Positions 32,653-43,480 of a stretch of 64,000 nucleotides of DNA are shown piece by piece (the first letter of the stretch is position 1; every line of letters starts with the position of its first letter). Source of the DNA: Nocardia bovistercoris. Lineage in GTDB: Bacteria; Actinomycetota; Actinomycetes; Mycobacteriales; Mycobacteriaceae. The stretch covers positions 516,873 to 580,872 of the forward strand of contig NZ_JADMLG010000004.1 in NCBI RefSeq assembly GCF_015674855.1. Direction: 5' to 3'. Both the position numbers and the translations under genes were made by a program. The notes under the pieces were generated by a model. It saw only the letters and a list, made by a program, of their open reading frames with translations, did not search any database and had not been told where the DNA came from.

Positions 32653-35600
32653 ATGGCAACGGAAGCGAACACGGCGCGCACGGTGTGCTCGTACTGCGGC
32701 GTCGGCTGCGGGGTTGTCCTGGATGTCACCGTCGGTCCCGAAGGAAAACCGCTGGTCAAGAAGGTCGCGGGCGATAAGGCGCACCCGGCCAACGGTGGCA
32801 GGCTGTGCACCAAGGGCGCGACCCACGCCGATATGCTGGCCGCCGACGACGGCCGTCTGCGCACGGCTCTGGTGCGTGCCGAACGGGGCGCGGCGCCGCA
32901 GGCTCGTCCGGCCGATCAGGTGATCGCCGAGACCGCCGCCCGGCTGCGCGCGATCCTCGACGAGCACGGCCCGGACGCGGTCGCGCTCTATGTTTCCGGT
33001 CAGATGACCCTCGAGGCCCAGTATTTGGCGAACAAGTTGGCCAAAGGTTTCATCGGCACCAACCAGATCGAATCCAACTCCCGGCTGTGCATGGCCAGCG
33101 CGGGCAGCGGCTACAAACTGTCGCTCGGTTCGGACGGCCCGCCCGGCTCGTACGACGACTTCGACCACGCCGACGTGTTCTTCGTGATCGGCGCGAATAT
33201 GGCCGACTGCCATCCGATCCTGTTCCTGCGCATGATGGATCGCGTCAAGGCCGGAGCGAAACTGATCGTGGTCGATCCGCGCCGCAACGCCACCGCCGAC
33301 AAGGCCGATCTGTTCCTGCCGATCAAACCCGGGACCGATCTGGCTCTGCTCAACGGTCTGCTGCATCTGCTGGTCGCGAACGGTCACGTCGATGAACAGT
33401 TCGTCGCCGAGCACACCGAGGGCTGGGACGAGATGCCGACCTTCCTCGCCGACTACACGCCCGAGGCGGTCGCCGAGATCACCGACCTACCCGTCGCCGA
33501 CATCCGCGCGGCCGCGCAGTGGATCGGCGGGGCGAGGGAGTGGATGAGCTGCTGGACAATGGGTCTGAACCAGTCCACCCACGGCACCTGGAACACCAAC
33601 GCCTTGGTGAACCTGCATCTGGCTACCGGGGCGATCTGCCGCCCCGGTAGCGGCCCGTTCTCGCTGACCGGTCAACCCAACGCGATGGGCGGGCGCGAAA
33701 TGGGTTACATGGGACCGGGATTGCCCGGCCAGCGCTCGGTGCTGTTCGAATCGGACCGCGCGTTCATCGAGGACCTGTGGAATCTGCCGTCGGGGCGGCT
33801 GCGCACCGAGGTCGGGTCCGGCACCATCGACATGTATTCGCGGATGGCCGCCGGTGAGATCAAAGCCTGCTGGATCATCTGCACGAATCCGGTCGCGACC
33901 GTCGCCAATCGAAAGACCGTGCTGGCCGGGCTCGAGGCCGCCGAGTTGGTGATCACCCAGGACGTTTTCGCCGAGACCGAGACCAACGCCTACGCCGACG
34001 TGATCCTGCCTGCCACCCTGTGGGTCGAGGGGGAGGGGGTGATGATCAACTCCGAACGCAACCTCACCCTGGTTCCGAAGACGATTCCCGCGCCCGGCGA
34101 GGCCCGGCCGGACTGGCGGATCATCGCCGAGATCGCCTGCGCGATGGGCTATTCCGACGGCTTCACCTACTCGAACGCCGAGGAGATCTTCGAAGAGATC
34201 AAACGGGCGAACAATCCCAAGACCGGCTACGACCTGCGCGGGGTCAGCTACGAGCGGCTACGCGAGGGGCCGGTGCAGTGGCCGTGCGCCCCGGATGGCC
34301 CCGTGCGCAACCCCATCCGTTACCGCAACGACGGCGTCAGCCAGACGTTGCTGCGCCACGAGGACGGCACCACACCGCGATTGGCGTTCCCGACAGCATC
34401 CGGACGCGCGGTGTTCTTCGCCCGCCCGCATCTGAACGCCGCCGAACTTCCCGACGACGACTACCCGTTCGTGCTCAATACAGGTCGCGTGCAGCATCAA
34501 TGGCACACCCTCACCAAGACCGGGAAGGTCGCCAAACTCAACAAACTGAATCCTGGTCCGTTCATCGAGATCCACCCCGGCGACGCCGCCGCACTCGAGA
34601 TCGCCGACGGTGACGCGGTCGAGATCTCTTCCCGGCGCGGGCGTGCGGTGCTGCCCGCTGTTCTCACCGACCGGGTGCGTCCGGGAAACACCTTCGCTCC
34701 GTTCCACTGGAACGACCTGTTCGGCGAATACACGACCATCAACGCCGTCACCAACGACGCCATCGATCCCATCTCCCAGCAACCCGAATTCAAGGTCTGC
34801 GCGGTCGCCCTGGCCAAGGCGACCGTCCTCGCACTCGCCGAACCCGCCGCGCCTCGAGCGATCACGGCCACGCCCGGCACCGTCGCGCAACCCGTTCCGA
34901 CGCCGGCGCCGGTTGGTACCGGCGGACGAGCACAGGCGGCGGCCACCCTGCTGGGACTCGGCCCGCTGGCGCCACCCGCGCTCGACGACATCGAGCGCGC
35001 CTTCCTCTCCGGATTCCTGGCCGGAATCGACTCGACCGGCAACACCGCACCGGTCCTACCCGCCACCGCACCACTGAGCCCGCAAACGTCCGGGTGGGTC
35101 AACGGACTGCTCGCGGGCATGTTCGCCCCCACCGCGCCCTCGCTGCCTGCCACCACGCCGGACCGACCAACGGGCGTGCAACCGCCTGAGCCCGACGTCG
35201 CACCCGCTCGGGAGGTCGTGGTGTTGTGGGCCTCCCAAACCGGCAACGCCGAAGACTTCGCCACCGGCGCCCTGGCCACCGCGGTCACCGGGACCGGGCG
35301 GGCGCCGAGGGTGCTCGGCATGGACGAAACCACCGCCGATGCCCTACCCGCGGGGTCGGATCTGCTCGTGATCAGCAGCACCTTCGGCGACGGCGACGCA
35401 CCCGACAACGGCGCCGCGTTCTGGCAGTCGCTGTCGACATTGCCCGACGGCGCGCTCGCGGGTACCCGGTTCGCGGTCCTTGCCTTCGGGGACTCCAACT
35501 ACGACGACTTCTGCGGGCACGGCCGCAAACTCGACGAACGCCTCGCCACGCTCGGCGCACAACGCCTGGTCCCGCGGGTGGACTGCGAGCCGGACTTCGA

Positions 35601-36849
35601 AGACCCGGCCGGGGTATGGCTCGAACAGGTTCTGGGAGTACTGAGCACCACACCACCCGCCGCGGCAACGTCGAGCCCTACGCCCGACCCGGCCGCACCC
35701 TCCCGACCCGGCGGTCCGGGTGCGGTTGCCGAACCCGTGACCGAGACGCCACGGGGGCGACTGGTCGGCAACCGCCTGCTGAGTCTGCCCGGAGCACGGA
35801 AAGAGGTGCGGCAGTTCAGCTTCGACCTCACCGATACGGGCCTGACCTACGACGTCGGCGACGCGCTCGGCGTGCGGCCGGTCAACGACGTCGGCCTGGT
35901 CTGGGAATGGTTCGCGCGCACCGGCCTCGACCCGGCCCTGGAAGTCGAGATCCCCAAGGTCGGCGCGGTCTCGCTGGCCGCGGCCGTCGAAGAACACCTC
36001 GACCTGACCAGGATCACCACCGAACTCCTGCGCTTCCTGGCCGAGCAGACCGGCGAGCACGTCCTGAAAACCCTGCTGCGGCCCGACAACAAGGGCGAAC
36101 TCGCGAAATGGACGTGGGGCCGCCAGCCTGTCGACGTCGCCACCGAGTACGCTGTGCGCGCCGACGGACATCAATGGGTCGCGATGCTGAAAAAGCTGCA
36201 GCCGCGCCTGTATTCGATTTCCTCCAGCCCGTTGGTCGACCCGCGATCGGTGTCGACGACGGTGTCGGTGGTGCGTTACGAGAGCCCGATCTGCGCGCGT
36301 CGCGGCGGACTGTGCTCGACCTATCTCGCCGACGCCGAACCCGACCAGCCATTAGCCTTGCACGTGCAACGCGCACCACACTTCCGCCCGCCCGACGACC
36401 CCACGACCGCCGCGATCATGGTCGGCCCCGGCACCGGCGTCGCGCCCTTCGTCGGTTTCCTGCAACACCGCGCCGCTCGCGGTGATTCGGGCCGCAACTG
36501 GCTGTTCTTCGGTGAACAACACGAAGCCACCGACTTCTACTACCGCGACGAACTCGACACCCTGCGCGAACAAGGCGTCCTCACCCGTCTCGACGTCGCC
36601 TTCTCCCGCGACCAACGCGCCAAGATCTACGTCCAGAACCGCATGCGCGAACACGGCGCGCAACTCTGGTCATGGCTCGACTCCGGCGCGCACTTCTACA
36701 TCTGCGGCGACGCCAACCGCATGGCCGAGGACGTCGACCGAGCTCTCCGCGAAATCATCGCCCACCACGGCAATCTCGACTCCGACGACACCGACGCCTA
36801 CGTCAAGAAGCTGTCCTCCGACAAACGCTACGTCAAGGACGTCTACTGA
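32653..36849 (+). CDS. assimilatory nitrate reductase fused to sulfite-reductase-type flavoprotein
   Basis: ATG 32653 follows GGAGGAG; 1398 residues. Residues 1-730 are a molybdopterin oxidoreductase with a 4Fe-4S site (C12, C15, C19, C52) and a Cys in [12 protein letters not shown] Pro/Ala linker (about 740-850) follows. A flavodoxin domain begins near 853 ([15 protein letters not shown]), then FAD and NADPH domains from about 1035 ([21 protein letters not shown]). It can thus take electrons from NADPH through FMN/FAD to the Mo centre and reduce nitrate to nitrite. The same fusion is known in mycobacteria (NasN type). No nitrite reductase genes are nearby. Confidence 0.93.
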   Translation: MATEANTARTVCSYCGVGCGVVLDVTVGPEGKPLVKKVAGDKAHPANGGRLCTKGATHADMLAADDGRLRTALVRAERGAAPQARPADQVIAETAARLRAILDEHGPDAVALYVSGQMTLEAQYLANKLAKGFIGTNQIESNSRLCMASAGSGYKLSLGSDGPPGSYDDFDHADVFFVIGANMADCHPILFLRMMDRVKAGAKLIVVDPRRNATADKADLFLPIKPGTDLALLNGLLHLLVANGHVDEQFVAEHTEGWDEMPTFLADYTPEAVAEITDLPVADIRAAAQWIGGAREWMSCWTMGLNQSTHGTWNTNALVNLHLATGAICRPGSGPFSLTGQPNAMGGREMGYMGPGLPGQRSVLFESDRAFIEDLWNLPSGRLRTEVGSGTIDMYSRMAAGEIKACWIICTNPVATVANRKTVLAGLEAAELVITQDVFAETETNAYADVILPATLWVEGEGVMINSERNLTLVPKTIPAPGEARPDWRIIAEIACAMGYSDGFTYSNAEEIFEEIKRANNPKTGYDLRGVSYERLREGPVQWPCAPDGPVRNPIRYRNDGVSQTLLRHEDGTTPRLAFPTASGRAVFFARPHLNAAELPDDDYPFVLNTGRVQHQWHTLTKTGKVAKLNKLNPGPFIEIHPGDAAALEIADGDAVEISSRRGRAVLPAVLTDRVRPGNTFAPFHWNDLFGEYTTINAVTNDAIDPISQQPEFKVCAVALAKATVLALAEPAAPRAITATPGTVAQPVPTPAPVGTGGRAQAAATLLGLGPLAPPALDDIERAFLSGFLAGIDSTGNTAPVLPATAPLSPQTSGWVNGLLAGMFAPTAPSLPATTPDRPTGVQPPEPDVAPAREVVVLWASQTGNAEDFATGALATAVTGTGRAPRVLGMDETTADALPAGSDLLVISSTFGDGDAPDNGAAFWQSLSTLPDGALAGTRFAVLAFGDSNYDDFCGHGRKLDERLATLGAQRLVPRVDCEPDFEDPAGVWLEQVLGVLSTTPPAAATSSPTPDPAAPSRPGGPGAVAEPVTETPRGRLVGNRLLSLPGARKEVRQFSFDLTDTGLTYDVGDALGVRPVNDVGLVWEWFARTGLDPALEVEIPKVGAVSLAAAVEEHLDLTRITTELLRFLAEQTGEHVLKTLLRPDNKGELAKWTWGRQPVDVATEYAVRADGHQWVAMLKKLQPRLYSISSSPLVDPRSVSTTVSVVRYESPICARRGGLCSTYLADAEPDQPLALHVQRAPHFRPPDDPTTAAIMVGPGTGVAPFVGFLQHRAARGDSGRNWLFFGEQHEATDFYYRDELDTLREQGVLTRLDVAFSRDQRAKIYVQNRMREHGAQLWSWLDSGAHFYICGDANRMAEDVDRALREIIAHHGNLDSDDTDAYVKKLSSDKRYVKDVY

Positions 36850-37090
36850 CAGAGACAGCCGGGCGGGTGATGGCCCCGAGGCTCGGGCAGTCGTCAGGAA
36901 GTCGGGCTGCGAGGGCGCTTGCCGGATCATCGGATCGCTTGTGTGTAACGGGTCGGGGGTGGCTCACGACAGTGAACGTGAGTGTTCGTTATCCGCTCGC
37001 GGGGAACTGACAGTCGTCTGGAATTGACCGAGCCCGTTGCGCGCCTGGTTGTTTCAGGTGCGGGAACGCGTGCTGTGACAGGGGAGGATC

Positions 37091-37876
37091 ATGCGGATTT
37101 CGGGTATGGGACGTTGGCGCTCGGTTGCGGGATCGGTTCTGGGGATCGTGGTCCCGGTGCTGGTCCTGAGCGGGTGCACGGCGGAGGAACAAGGGTCCGA
37201 TACGGCGCAGTCCGGTGTCACGGCTACTTCGAGTGGCGTGGCGAAGACGCCGCCCAAGACCACGACCGCGGCTTCCGGGGATCGTGGTGAGACGGGCGGA
37301 GGTTCGGGTGGTGGAGGTGGATCGGGAACCGGGCAGGCAGGCGCGCCCGGTGGGACCGACACCTGCGGCGCGACGCTCTGCGGGACCACGCAGGCCCCGG
37401 CGCCGGGTGGCACCGACACGTGTGGTGCGACGTTGTGCGGGGCCACCGATCAACAGCCCGCGCCCGCCGCGCTCTGGGATCCCTGTGCGATATCCGCCGC
37501 GGATATCAGCGGGCAGGGGTTCCGTGCCGACAGTGAGACGGCGATCAACGGGGACGACGGCTCGAGCAAGAACTGCCGATGGAAGTCGTCCACGGACAAG
37601 TTCGAACTGACGGTCGTCGCGACGCGGATGACGTTGTACGGATTCCAGGAGGTCGGCAAGTATGTGGACTTCAGCACGTTGACCGTTGGCGGTCGACAGG
37701 CGCACCAGTTCCGAGCGCGGCAGGACGGCAACAAGATCGGGTGCTATGTCGGCTTCGAGGTATCGGGTGGTTTCGTCGCGTTCGTGACACGGAATCTGCA
37801 GCCTGACGCACCCGAAGAGCCCTGTGCCGCAGCGCGACGCGTAGCCGGTGGTCTGGTCGGGTACGTGCCGAGTTGA
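37091..37876 (+). CDS. DUF3558-type lipoprotein
   Basis: ATG 37091 after AGGGGAGG. A lipoprotein signal is clear: basic start, hydrophobic core, then LVLSGC with Cys at about residue 29. A Gly/Thr/Ser-rich linker includes a directly repeated GGTDTCGATLCG segment. The C-terminal domain contains LWDPCAISAADI and Cys residues spaced as in DUF3558 lipoproteins. It would be anchored in the outer leaflet of the cytoplasmic membrane. The function is unknown. Confidence 0.85.
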   Translation: MRISGMGRWRSVAGSVLGIVVPVLVLSGCTAEEQGSDTAQSGVTATSSGVAKTPPKTTTAASGDRGETGGGSGGGGGSGTGQAGAPGGTDTCGATLCGTTQAPAPGGTDTCGATLCGATDQQPAPAALWDPCAISAADISGQGFRADSETAINGDDGSSKNCRWKSSTDKFELTVVATRMTLYGFQEVGKYVDFSTLTVGGRQAHQFRARQDGNKIGCYVGFEVSGGFVAFVTRNLQPDAPEEPCAAARRVAGGLVGYVPS

Positions 37877-38009
37877 TCCCCGGGGGAGCCGTTGGATCGC
37901 GGCGGCTCCCCGCCGGTGGCACCGCTCGTCAGTCTCGATCCGGCGGGTCGTGATCCGAAGGCCAGAAGATCATCGCGACCACGACCGCCACCGGGAGTGC
38001 CGTCACGAT

Positions 38010-38222
38010 CCGAGGCCCACCTGTGTGGCGTTCACCGTTGCACTCCGCAGGCCGAGGACGCGGCCGGTGCGCGTGCGGTGCTTACCGCTGTGCGCGGGAT
38101 GTTCGCCATGGCCGAGCAGTTCGCCCGCGCGGCGGGTGCGTGGGCACGACGACGAACTCGCGATGTGGCGGTTGTGGGAAAGCACTGCCGATCCGGCGGG
38201 ATTCGAGGCTGCGTCCTATTGA
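38010..38222 (+). pseudogene. possible frameshifted small gene
   Basis: One frame reads ARAVLTAVRGMFAMAEQFARAAGAWA, a neat Ala-rich helix. The next frame continues after about 38150 as DDELAMWRLWESTADPAGF and ends at TGA near 38220. Combined they look like one small helical protein broken by a one-base shift. A sequencing error could also explain it. Weak call. Confidence 0.3.
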
Positions 38223-38409
38223 CATCTGCCGCGTCGAAACAGTGGCGAGCGTGGGATGTGTTGCGGCGGTGACGTGTCAGGGACGGCCGGGGTGCCGTCT
38301 TCCGCCATTGTGCCGCCACGATGCCGCCGATCGGGAAGCGGTGTGGTGCTTTTCGCCGCGAGCGGGACGGGTGCCGGCGCACACTCGTAGCACTAGCGGA
38401 AGGCTCGTC

Positions 38410-39342
38410 ATGTCCAGAATCTCCACGACATCAACAACTCTCGATGATCGACTGCGTCGTGCGCCGCGGCTGCGGAGTGTCCGGCTCGGACTGTTGCGCT
38501 TGACCTATGTCCCGGATGGGTATGTGGCGTTGAAGCCGAAGGGGTGGTTGCCGACGGCCACCGACGAGGACTGGGTCGCGCATGCCGACCACCTCGACGA
38601 CAACGGGTATCTCGTCGCCGGGTTGGGTGGGCTGTTGGTGCAGCGGGGCCGGCGGGCGTTGCTGATCGACGCGGGGGCGGGGCCGGTGGATGTGCCGGAT
38701 ATGGCGGAGAATCCGATCACCGGGGAAATGCGTTCCGGTGCGCTGTTGGACAATCTCGCGAAGGTCGACGGGCTCGGGAGTATCGAAGCGGTCGCGATCA
38801 CGCACCTGCATTTCGACCATCTGGGGTGGACTCTGCAGGCGGGCGCGGGTGCGGTGACGCCGTTCCGGGATGCCCGATATTACGTCGGTGAGACCGAATG
38901 GCGGTGGTGGCGGTCGTTGACTCCCGCCATGATCGACACGTTCCCGGAGTGGTCGAGAGGCAGTTTGCCGAATCGGCAGGTCCTCGACATCATCGCCGCA
39001 CGCGTCGATACCGTCGCCGATGGCGCTCGCGTATTTCCCGGCGTGCACGCGGTCGCTATTCCGGGGCACACCACGGGCCACCTCGGATTCTCCATACGGT
39101 CTCGTGGTCGGCGCATGATCGCGTTCGGCGACACCTTCCATTCACCAGTGCAGATCAGCCACCCGGAATGGGTCGCCGCGGTCGACTTCGAACCGGAGGA
39201 CGCCGTCGAGCATCGGCGCGAACTCATCGAGCGACTGGCCGACAGCGGTGACCTCGCCTTCGGCATCCACTTCGCGGACGTGCCGTTCGGCCGCGTTCGG
39301 CGCGACGATTCCGGAAGGGCCACCTGGGTGCCCTGTGATTGA
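38410..39342 (+). CDS. MBL-fold metallohydrolase
   Basis: ATG 38410; 310 residues. Metal ligands are present in THLHFDHLGW (HxHxDH), AIPGHTTGHLGF and AFGDTFHSP. A C-terminal Ile-His-Phe-Ala-Asp supplies the last His. The acylhomoserine-lactonase-like and quorum-quenching branch of the fold has this pattern, but the substrate cannot be assigned. It is intact, unlike the MBL gene cut at 10141, and not obviously in an operon. Confidence 0.9.
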   Translation: MSRISTTSTTLDDRLRRAPRLRSVRLGLLRLTYVPDGYVALKPKGWLPTATDEDWVAHADHLDDNGYLVAGLGGLLVQRGRRALLIDAGAGPVDVPDMAENPITGEMRSGALLDNLAKVDGLGSIEAVAITHLHFDHLGWTLQAGAGAVTPFRDARYYVGETEWRWWRSLTPAMIDTFPEWSRGSLPNRQVLDIIAARVDTVADGARVFPGVHAVAIPGHTTGHLGFSIRSRGRRMIAFGDTFHSPVQISHPEWVAAVDFEPEDAVEHRRELIERLADSGDLAFGIHFADVPFGRVRRDDSGRATWVPCD

Positions 39343-39597
39343 TCCGGCGACAAGAAGCGCGGTGGGCGCCCACTCGCGCGCATCGCGGAAGTAGTCGGGT
39401 CGGCGGGCCGCCGGGCCGTTCCTCGTCGAACGAATTCGAGCGACGATCCGGTCGCTCGCGACTGTGCGTACTGTTTCGCGTCGTCGCGGATCATCGACCC
39501 CGGCGCGGGAATGCCACATCGAATTCCCGATACTCGGCCGAAATCCCGTACTCCTAGCGTTGCCTTCCGCGTGCTGATCGCGTCCACGGTGACATGT

Positions 39598-39894
39598 TCA
39601 GCTCGGCGGTCCCATGGTGATCGTGCGGACCCGGTTGCGGGTCTGCTCGGCCGCGCTGCTGTCCTCGCTGATACCGACGACCTCGATGAATGTCCTCGAT
39701 CCCACCGACAGGCAGGTGACGAGCACCGAAACCGGTGAACCGTCGAGGGTTCCGGCTCCGCCGATATGCGGTTCGGCGGTGAAGGTGATGTCGAGGCCGG
39801 TCTCGGTGATGGCGATTTTCGCGTCGCGGAAAGCTTCGCCCTGCGACTTGGCCCGCGTGTCGGAACCGACATGAATGATGGGTGAGTGCGCCAT
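39598..39894 (-). CDS. small hypothetical beta-rich protein (98 aa)
   Basis: ATG 39894 gives 98 residues. The sequence alternates short strands (AKIAITETGLDITFTAEP, VSVLVTCLSVGSRTFIEVV) with Gly turns. This suggests an all-beta domain of the kind found in small secreted or cytosolic proteins. No signal peptide and no known motif. It lies in its own unit between the MBL gene and the 40048-41467 pair. Confidence 0.55.
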   Translation of the reverse strand: MAHSPIIHVGSDTRAKSQGEAFRDAKIAITETGLDITFTAEPHIGGAGTLDGSPVSVLVTCLSVGSRTFIEVVGISEDSSAAEQTRNRVRTITMGPPS

Positions 39895-40047
39895 GGTTGC
39901 CTCCTCGTGGCTGAGTTCGAAATCTGTTCTCGCGCGTATTCATCGTGCGATGTCCGGAAAGTGGCGGAAAGGGTAACGCGCTACTCGAATCGGCGGCCTG
40001 CACGTCACCGCGATGGAATCCGCAGTCGCGGGATCGCGTTCGGTTGT

Positions 40048-41025
40048 TCACCACTGGGCCCATACACGTTCGGGACACTCCCAGGACACCTTGTCCGGAT
40101 CCGGATAGGCGTCGGTGATCTCGGTGAACTTTGTCGATCGCGTGACACTGACGACAGCCGAATTGGCAGGCACGATCAGTACGAATCCATTGCCGGGCGA
40201 CCATTTCGCCGAGACCAGTACCCAGAGATCCTTGCGCGCGACGAGTGTGCGCAAGCACTGGTAGCGATAGGTGTTCGGGCTGCCGGGTTGAGCTTCGACC
40301 AGGGTCTCGGCGACAAGACCTATCGGCACGTCGAGTCGATCCTTGCTCACGATGGTGACCACGGATTGTCTCGACCAGATGTCGTGCGCGAGCGACGTCG
40401 CGTGGTCTTCGGCGAGACTCGTGGCGAACGAGTTCATGAGGTTGAAGGCCGCGGCAAGGCTGACCGCGATCGCGAGGATCTGTCCGATTCGCGTCTCGGT
40501 CTTCGGCTCCGAAGGTTCGGTCGCTGCCGAGAGCCAATAGCCGACGACCACCAGCAGGCCTCCCACCCCGAGCGTGAAGGGTGAGAAGGCCCATCTCATG
40601 AAGGGAAGTTCGGATATGGGGCCGGGCAACACAACTCCGATGACACCGGTGGCTATGAGGACTATTCCGAGTGCCAGACCGCTGCGGCCCGCGGTGCGAA
40701 CAAGATCCGTCCGTCGACCCGACTCGATCAGGCGATGGGTGTACGCGCTGATCCACAGCGCCGCGAACCATCCGGTGAGCAGCAGCAACAGCGGTAGGTA
40801 GAGCACGCTCACGCTGTGGACGACGTAGTCGCTGGACGTGAATCCGATGGCATCACAGTCGATACCGAAGTATCCGAGCCTTTTGCGTGTGTAGACGTAG
40901 CCGAAGTAGTAGCACAGACCCGTGATGATCGTGGTCGGAGCGGCCACCACGCCGAGGATGCCCATCCATCTGTGGAATGTGGGTCGCGTCGCCTCGGGTT
41001 CGACGTCATCCACCGGTCGGACCAT
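40048..41025 (-). CDS. multi-pass membrane protein (325 aa), partner of a lipoprotein
   Basis: ATG 41025 lies inside the end of the lipoprotein gene (20-base overlap), so the two are translationally coupled. Four to five hydrophobic segments occupy residues about 25-50, 70-95, 120-145, 150-175 and 195-215. A globular C-terminal domain of about 110 residues follows, with a Cys pair that could form a disulfide outside the cell. No transporter motif is recognised. The pair probably forms a cell-envelope complex. Confidence 0.7.
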   Translation of the reverse strand: MVRPVDDVEPEATRPTFHRWMGILGVVAAPTTIITGLCYYFGYVYTRKRLGYFGIDCDAIGFTSSDYVVHSVSVLYLPLLLLLTGWFAALWISAYTHRLIESGRRTDLVRTAGRSGLALGIVLIATGVIGVVLPGPISELPFMRWAFSPFTLGVGGLLVVVGYWLSAATEPSEPKTETRIGQILAIAVSLAAAFNLMNSFATSLAEDHATSLAHDIWSRQSVVTIVSKDRLDVPIGLVAETLVEAQPGSPNTYRYQCLRTLVARKDLWVLVSAKWSPGNGFVLIVPANSAVVSVTRSTKFTEITDAYPDPDKVSWECPERVWAQW

Positions 41026-41467
41026 TTTGCGATCCGTCTTCGACGGGCCCCGGAGGGTCAGGCGTTGCCGGGTCGGGAGGCTGCGTTGGCGGCTGCGGGC
41101 CCTCCGGCGTCGGCGGCTGCGGAAGCGGCGTTGTGGGACCCTGTGGAACCTGCGGACCCGGCCGTGAGGGGCCCGGCGAAGGGCGCGGACCCGGTGGTAC
41201 GGCATTCGGCGGCTGGACAGTGGGGAACTGTCTTCCTCCCGGCGTCGAGATCCTTCCTCCGGGAGTGACCGGAAGTCGCGGTCGCGGATTCGTCGACTCG
41301 ACAGCCCCGTCGACCGTCGTAACAGCGGGTACCCGAGGACCGTCGGGCGGCGCTGTATCGGATTCGCCGCAGCCCGTCAGTGCGATAGCCGATGCCATGA
41401 GCGCCGAGCAGGCCGCCACGCCATTGGCCACCTTCACGGCGGATTTCGTTCTCTCCGGTGATCGCAT
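41006..41467 (-). CDS. proline-rich lipoprotein (153 aa)
   Basis: ATG 41467 has an excellent GGAGG-containing leader. The signal peptide ends with a lipobox ALTGC at about residue 33. The rest is almost entirely Pro, Gly, Thr and Ser, with PTPLPQPPTPEGPQPPT and similar low-complexity stretches, fitting a wall-spanning tether. It overlaps the membrane-protein gene downstream. It probably anchors in the membrane and extends into the peptidoglycan. Confidence 0.75.
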   Translation of the reverse strand: MRSPERTKSAVKVANGVAACSALMASAIALTGCGESDTAPPDGPRVPAVTTVDGAVESTNPRPRLPVTPGGRISTPGGRQFPTVQPPNAVPPGPRPSPGPSRPGPQVPQGPTTPLPQPPTPEGPQPPTQPPDPATPDPPGPVEDGSQNGPTGG

Positions 41468-41629
41468 CGGACCTCCTACATCCGAGCCTTGGTCCCGCCA
41501 TGGACGTTGCCACAACGACCTCCCGGCCACGCGCGTAGCGAACTACCTGTGTTCGCATATCTGCACAGGATGTAGGTGCATATGTGATTCGAATACGAAA
41601 GATGGCGACTGATCGGCTACCGACATGAC

Positions 41630-41658
41630 AACGCCCCGGCCCATCCCGGACCGGGGCG
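41630..41658 (-). terminator. terminator after the CocE-like gene
   Basis: Arms 41630-41638 and 41650-41658 pair over nine bases with an 11-base loop, 14 bases after the stop of the minus-strand gene ending at 41672. A weak T-containing tract follows on the minus strand. Confidence 0.6.
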
Positions 41659-41671
41659 TCATCGGAAGAAC

Positions 41672-43480
41672 TCAGCCGAGCGGAAGCTCCAGAACCGCGG
41701 AGGCGCCGTCCGGCGAGCTGACCGTGATGACCGCGTCGACGGGATTGTCGGTCGAGTACAGCGGATCCATGCCGTCGATGACGAGCATCAGCCGGTGGCC
41801 CGCGGGCACGTCGTAGGCGGCGGCCTGCAGGTCCCATTCGACGGAGGTCGGCCGCGGCGTCGGCAGGGTCAGCGGTTCGTGGGTGATCATTCGGCCCGCG
41901 CCCGAGGTGTCCACGTCGAGCAGGTAGGCCACGACCGTGGTCGACGGTTCGGTGCTCGCGATCGTGAAGCGCAGGCGGGGGATGCCGCGGATGCGGCGGG
42001 CGGTGGCGTCGGCGGCGACCAGGGGTTCGGTGGCCCAGATCAGCGCCTCGTTGCGGTCGATCTCGGCGGTGGCGTAGATCTTCGGGTTGCCCGCCCACTC
42101 CCGCTGGCCGGTGGTCATCAGCTTGTCCATCGCGACGATCGGCGGTTCCTTGCCGACGGTGAAGCTGCGCCGCCAGGCCGAGGTCTCCTCGGCGGTGAGG
42201 GCGCCGATGCCGTCCTCGCGTTCGTCGGTGAGGATCAGCGGTTCGTATTCGACGCAGACGTCGGCCCAGGTTTCGCGTTCCTCGCGCCGGGCCGGGGTGA
42301 CGATGCGGTTCTCGCCGGTCGCCGGGTCCGGTTCGGTGATGTAGGTGAACATGATCTGGTTGCTGATCTCGGGCCAGTCGGCGACGCCGTTGTCCGCGCC
42401 GCGCATGTGGTGGTCGAGCCAGGCGTAGGCATCGCGCAGCGGGATGTTCGGGCCCGCGCCGGGCAGCGACGGTGCGATGAGGCCGGGGCCTTCGGGGGCG
42501 GCGTGATCGCCGATCCACATGTTGAGGCGTTTGTCGCCGCGCAACTTCTCGAAGGTGGGGATGACCTGGTTGACGGCGAACAGCGACTCGTGCCAGGTGT
42601 TGGAGAAGAAGGTGGGGATATCGCGCAGACCGGGGGTGTCGAGGTAGATCTCCGGGGCGCGCTGGGTTGCCCAGTCCACGACGTCGTCCATGTCCCGGTT
42701 CTCGAAGAATTTCGCGAGTATCTCCCTGGTGTCCTCGTCGAACTTCTCCTCCATGGTGCCGCCGGTCAGGTTGATCAGGCCGGTGGCGGCGGCCAGGTGG
42801 CGGGTGCCGTTCGCGTACAGGCTGGTGGCGAGGTTGCCCCAGGTGCTCAGGGCGACGACGGCGTCGACGCGGTCGTCGTGCGCGGCCACCAGCTGGCTGA
42901 TTCCCGAGCCGTAGGATTCGCCGAAGAACGCGATGCCGCTCGGGCCGACGGCGTCGATGGCGTATTCGAGCACGGTGGTGCCGTCGCCGATGTCGCGCGG
43001 GCCCGCCACGTCGACGAAGCCTTCCGAGGTGCCGAACCACGGGAGGTTCGTGCCGGGCAGCACCGTCCAGCCGATGCCGCGCGGGGTGTAGGCGAGGACG
43101 TGGTAGCCCTTGGCCGCGAGGGTGAGGTAGGCGTATTCGAACAGTGGCCAGCCGACGGGGGTCCACCCGGCCGGGATCACGACGAGCGGCCGCGGTTCGG
43201 CGGTGATCTGGCGCAGCAGATGCGCCGACAGGTCGTAGCCGTCGGCGGTGGGGATGCGCGGGAACGACGGGGTCGCGACGTTCAACGCCCGCGTGACGAG
43301 TTCGCCCACCTCGTCGGGCACCAAACCGCGACCGCTGCCCGTCTCGAGAGACCGCACCAGATTCCTCGCGAAATGCACCGCTTCGGGGCGGACCGCCCCC
43401 TGTTCGTCCCACACGCCTTCGGTCTGGATCCGGGCGATCTCGACCGCGGTGGTCTCGATCGGAGAGTCGTACTGTGCCAT
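41672..43480 (-). CDS. CocE/NonD-type (X-Pro dipeptidyl-peptidase) hydrolase
   Basis: ATG 43480 gives 602 residues. The alpha/beta hydrolase half has VVIPAGWTPVG, AYTPRGIGWT and the nucleophile elbow FFGESYGSG with the catalytic Ser. An Asp/His pair lies later (IGDHAAPEG). The C-terminal half is the jelly-roll domain typical of CocE and X-Pro peptidases (VDTSGAGRMITHEPL, AGHRLMLVIDG). The substrates are ester or amide compounds; no signal peptide. A hairpin terminator follows. Confidence 0.88.
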   Translation of the reverse strand: MAQYDSPIETTAVEIARIQTEGVWDEQGAVRPEAVHFARNLVRSLETGSGRGLVPDEVGELVTRALNVATPSFPRIPTADGYDLSAHLLRQITAEPRPLVVIPAGWTPVGWPLFEYAYLTLAAKGYHVLAYTPRGIGWTVLPGTNLPWFGTSEGFVDVAGPRDIGDGTTVLEYAIDAVGPSGIAFFGESYGSGISQLVAAHDDRVDAVVALSTWGNLATSLYANGTRHLAAATGLINLTGGTMEEKFDEDTREILAKFFENRDMDDVVDWATQRAPEIYLDTPGLRDIPTFFSNTWHESLFAVNQVIPTFEKLRGDKRLNMWIGDHAAPEGPGLIAPSLPGAGPNIPLRDAYAWLDHHMRGADNGVADWPEISNQIMFTYITEPDPATGENRIVTPARREERETWADVCVEYEPLILTDEREDGIGALTAEETSAWRRSFTVGKEPPIVAMDKLMTTGQREWAGNPKIYATAEIDRNEALIWATEPLVAADATARRIRGIPRLRFTIASTEPSTTVVAYLLDVDTSGAGRMITHEPLTLPTPRPTSVEWDLQAAAYDVPAGHRLMLVIDGMDPLYSTDNPVDAVITVSSPDGASAVLELPLG

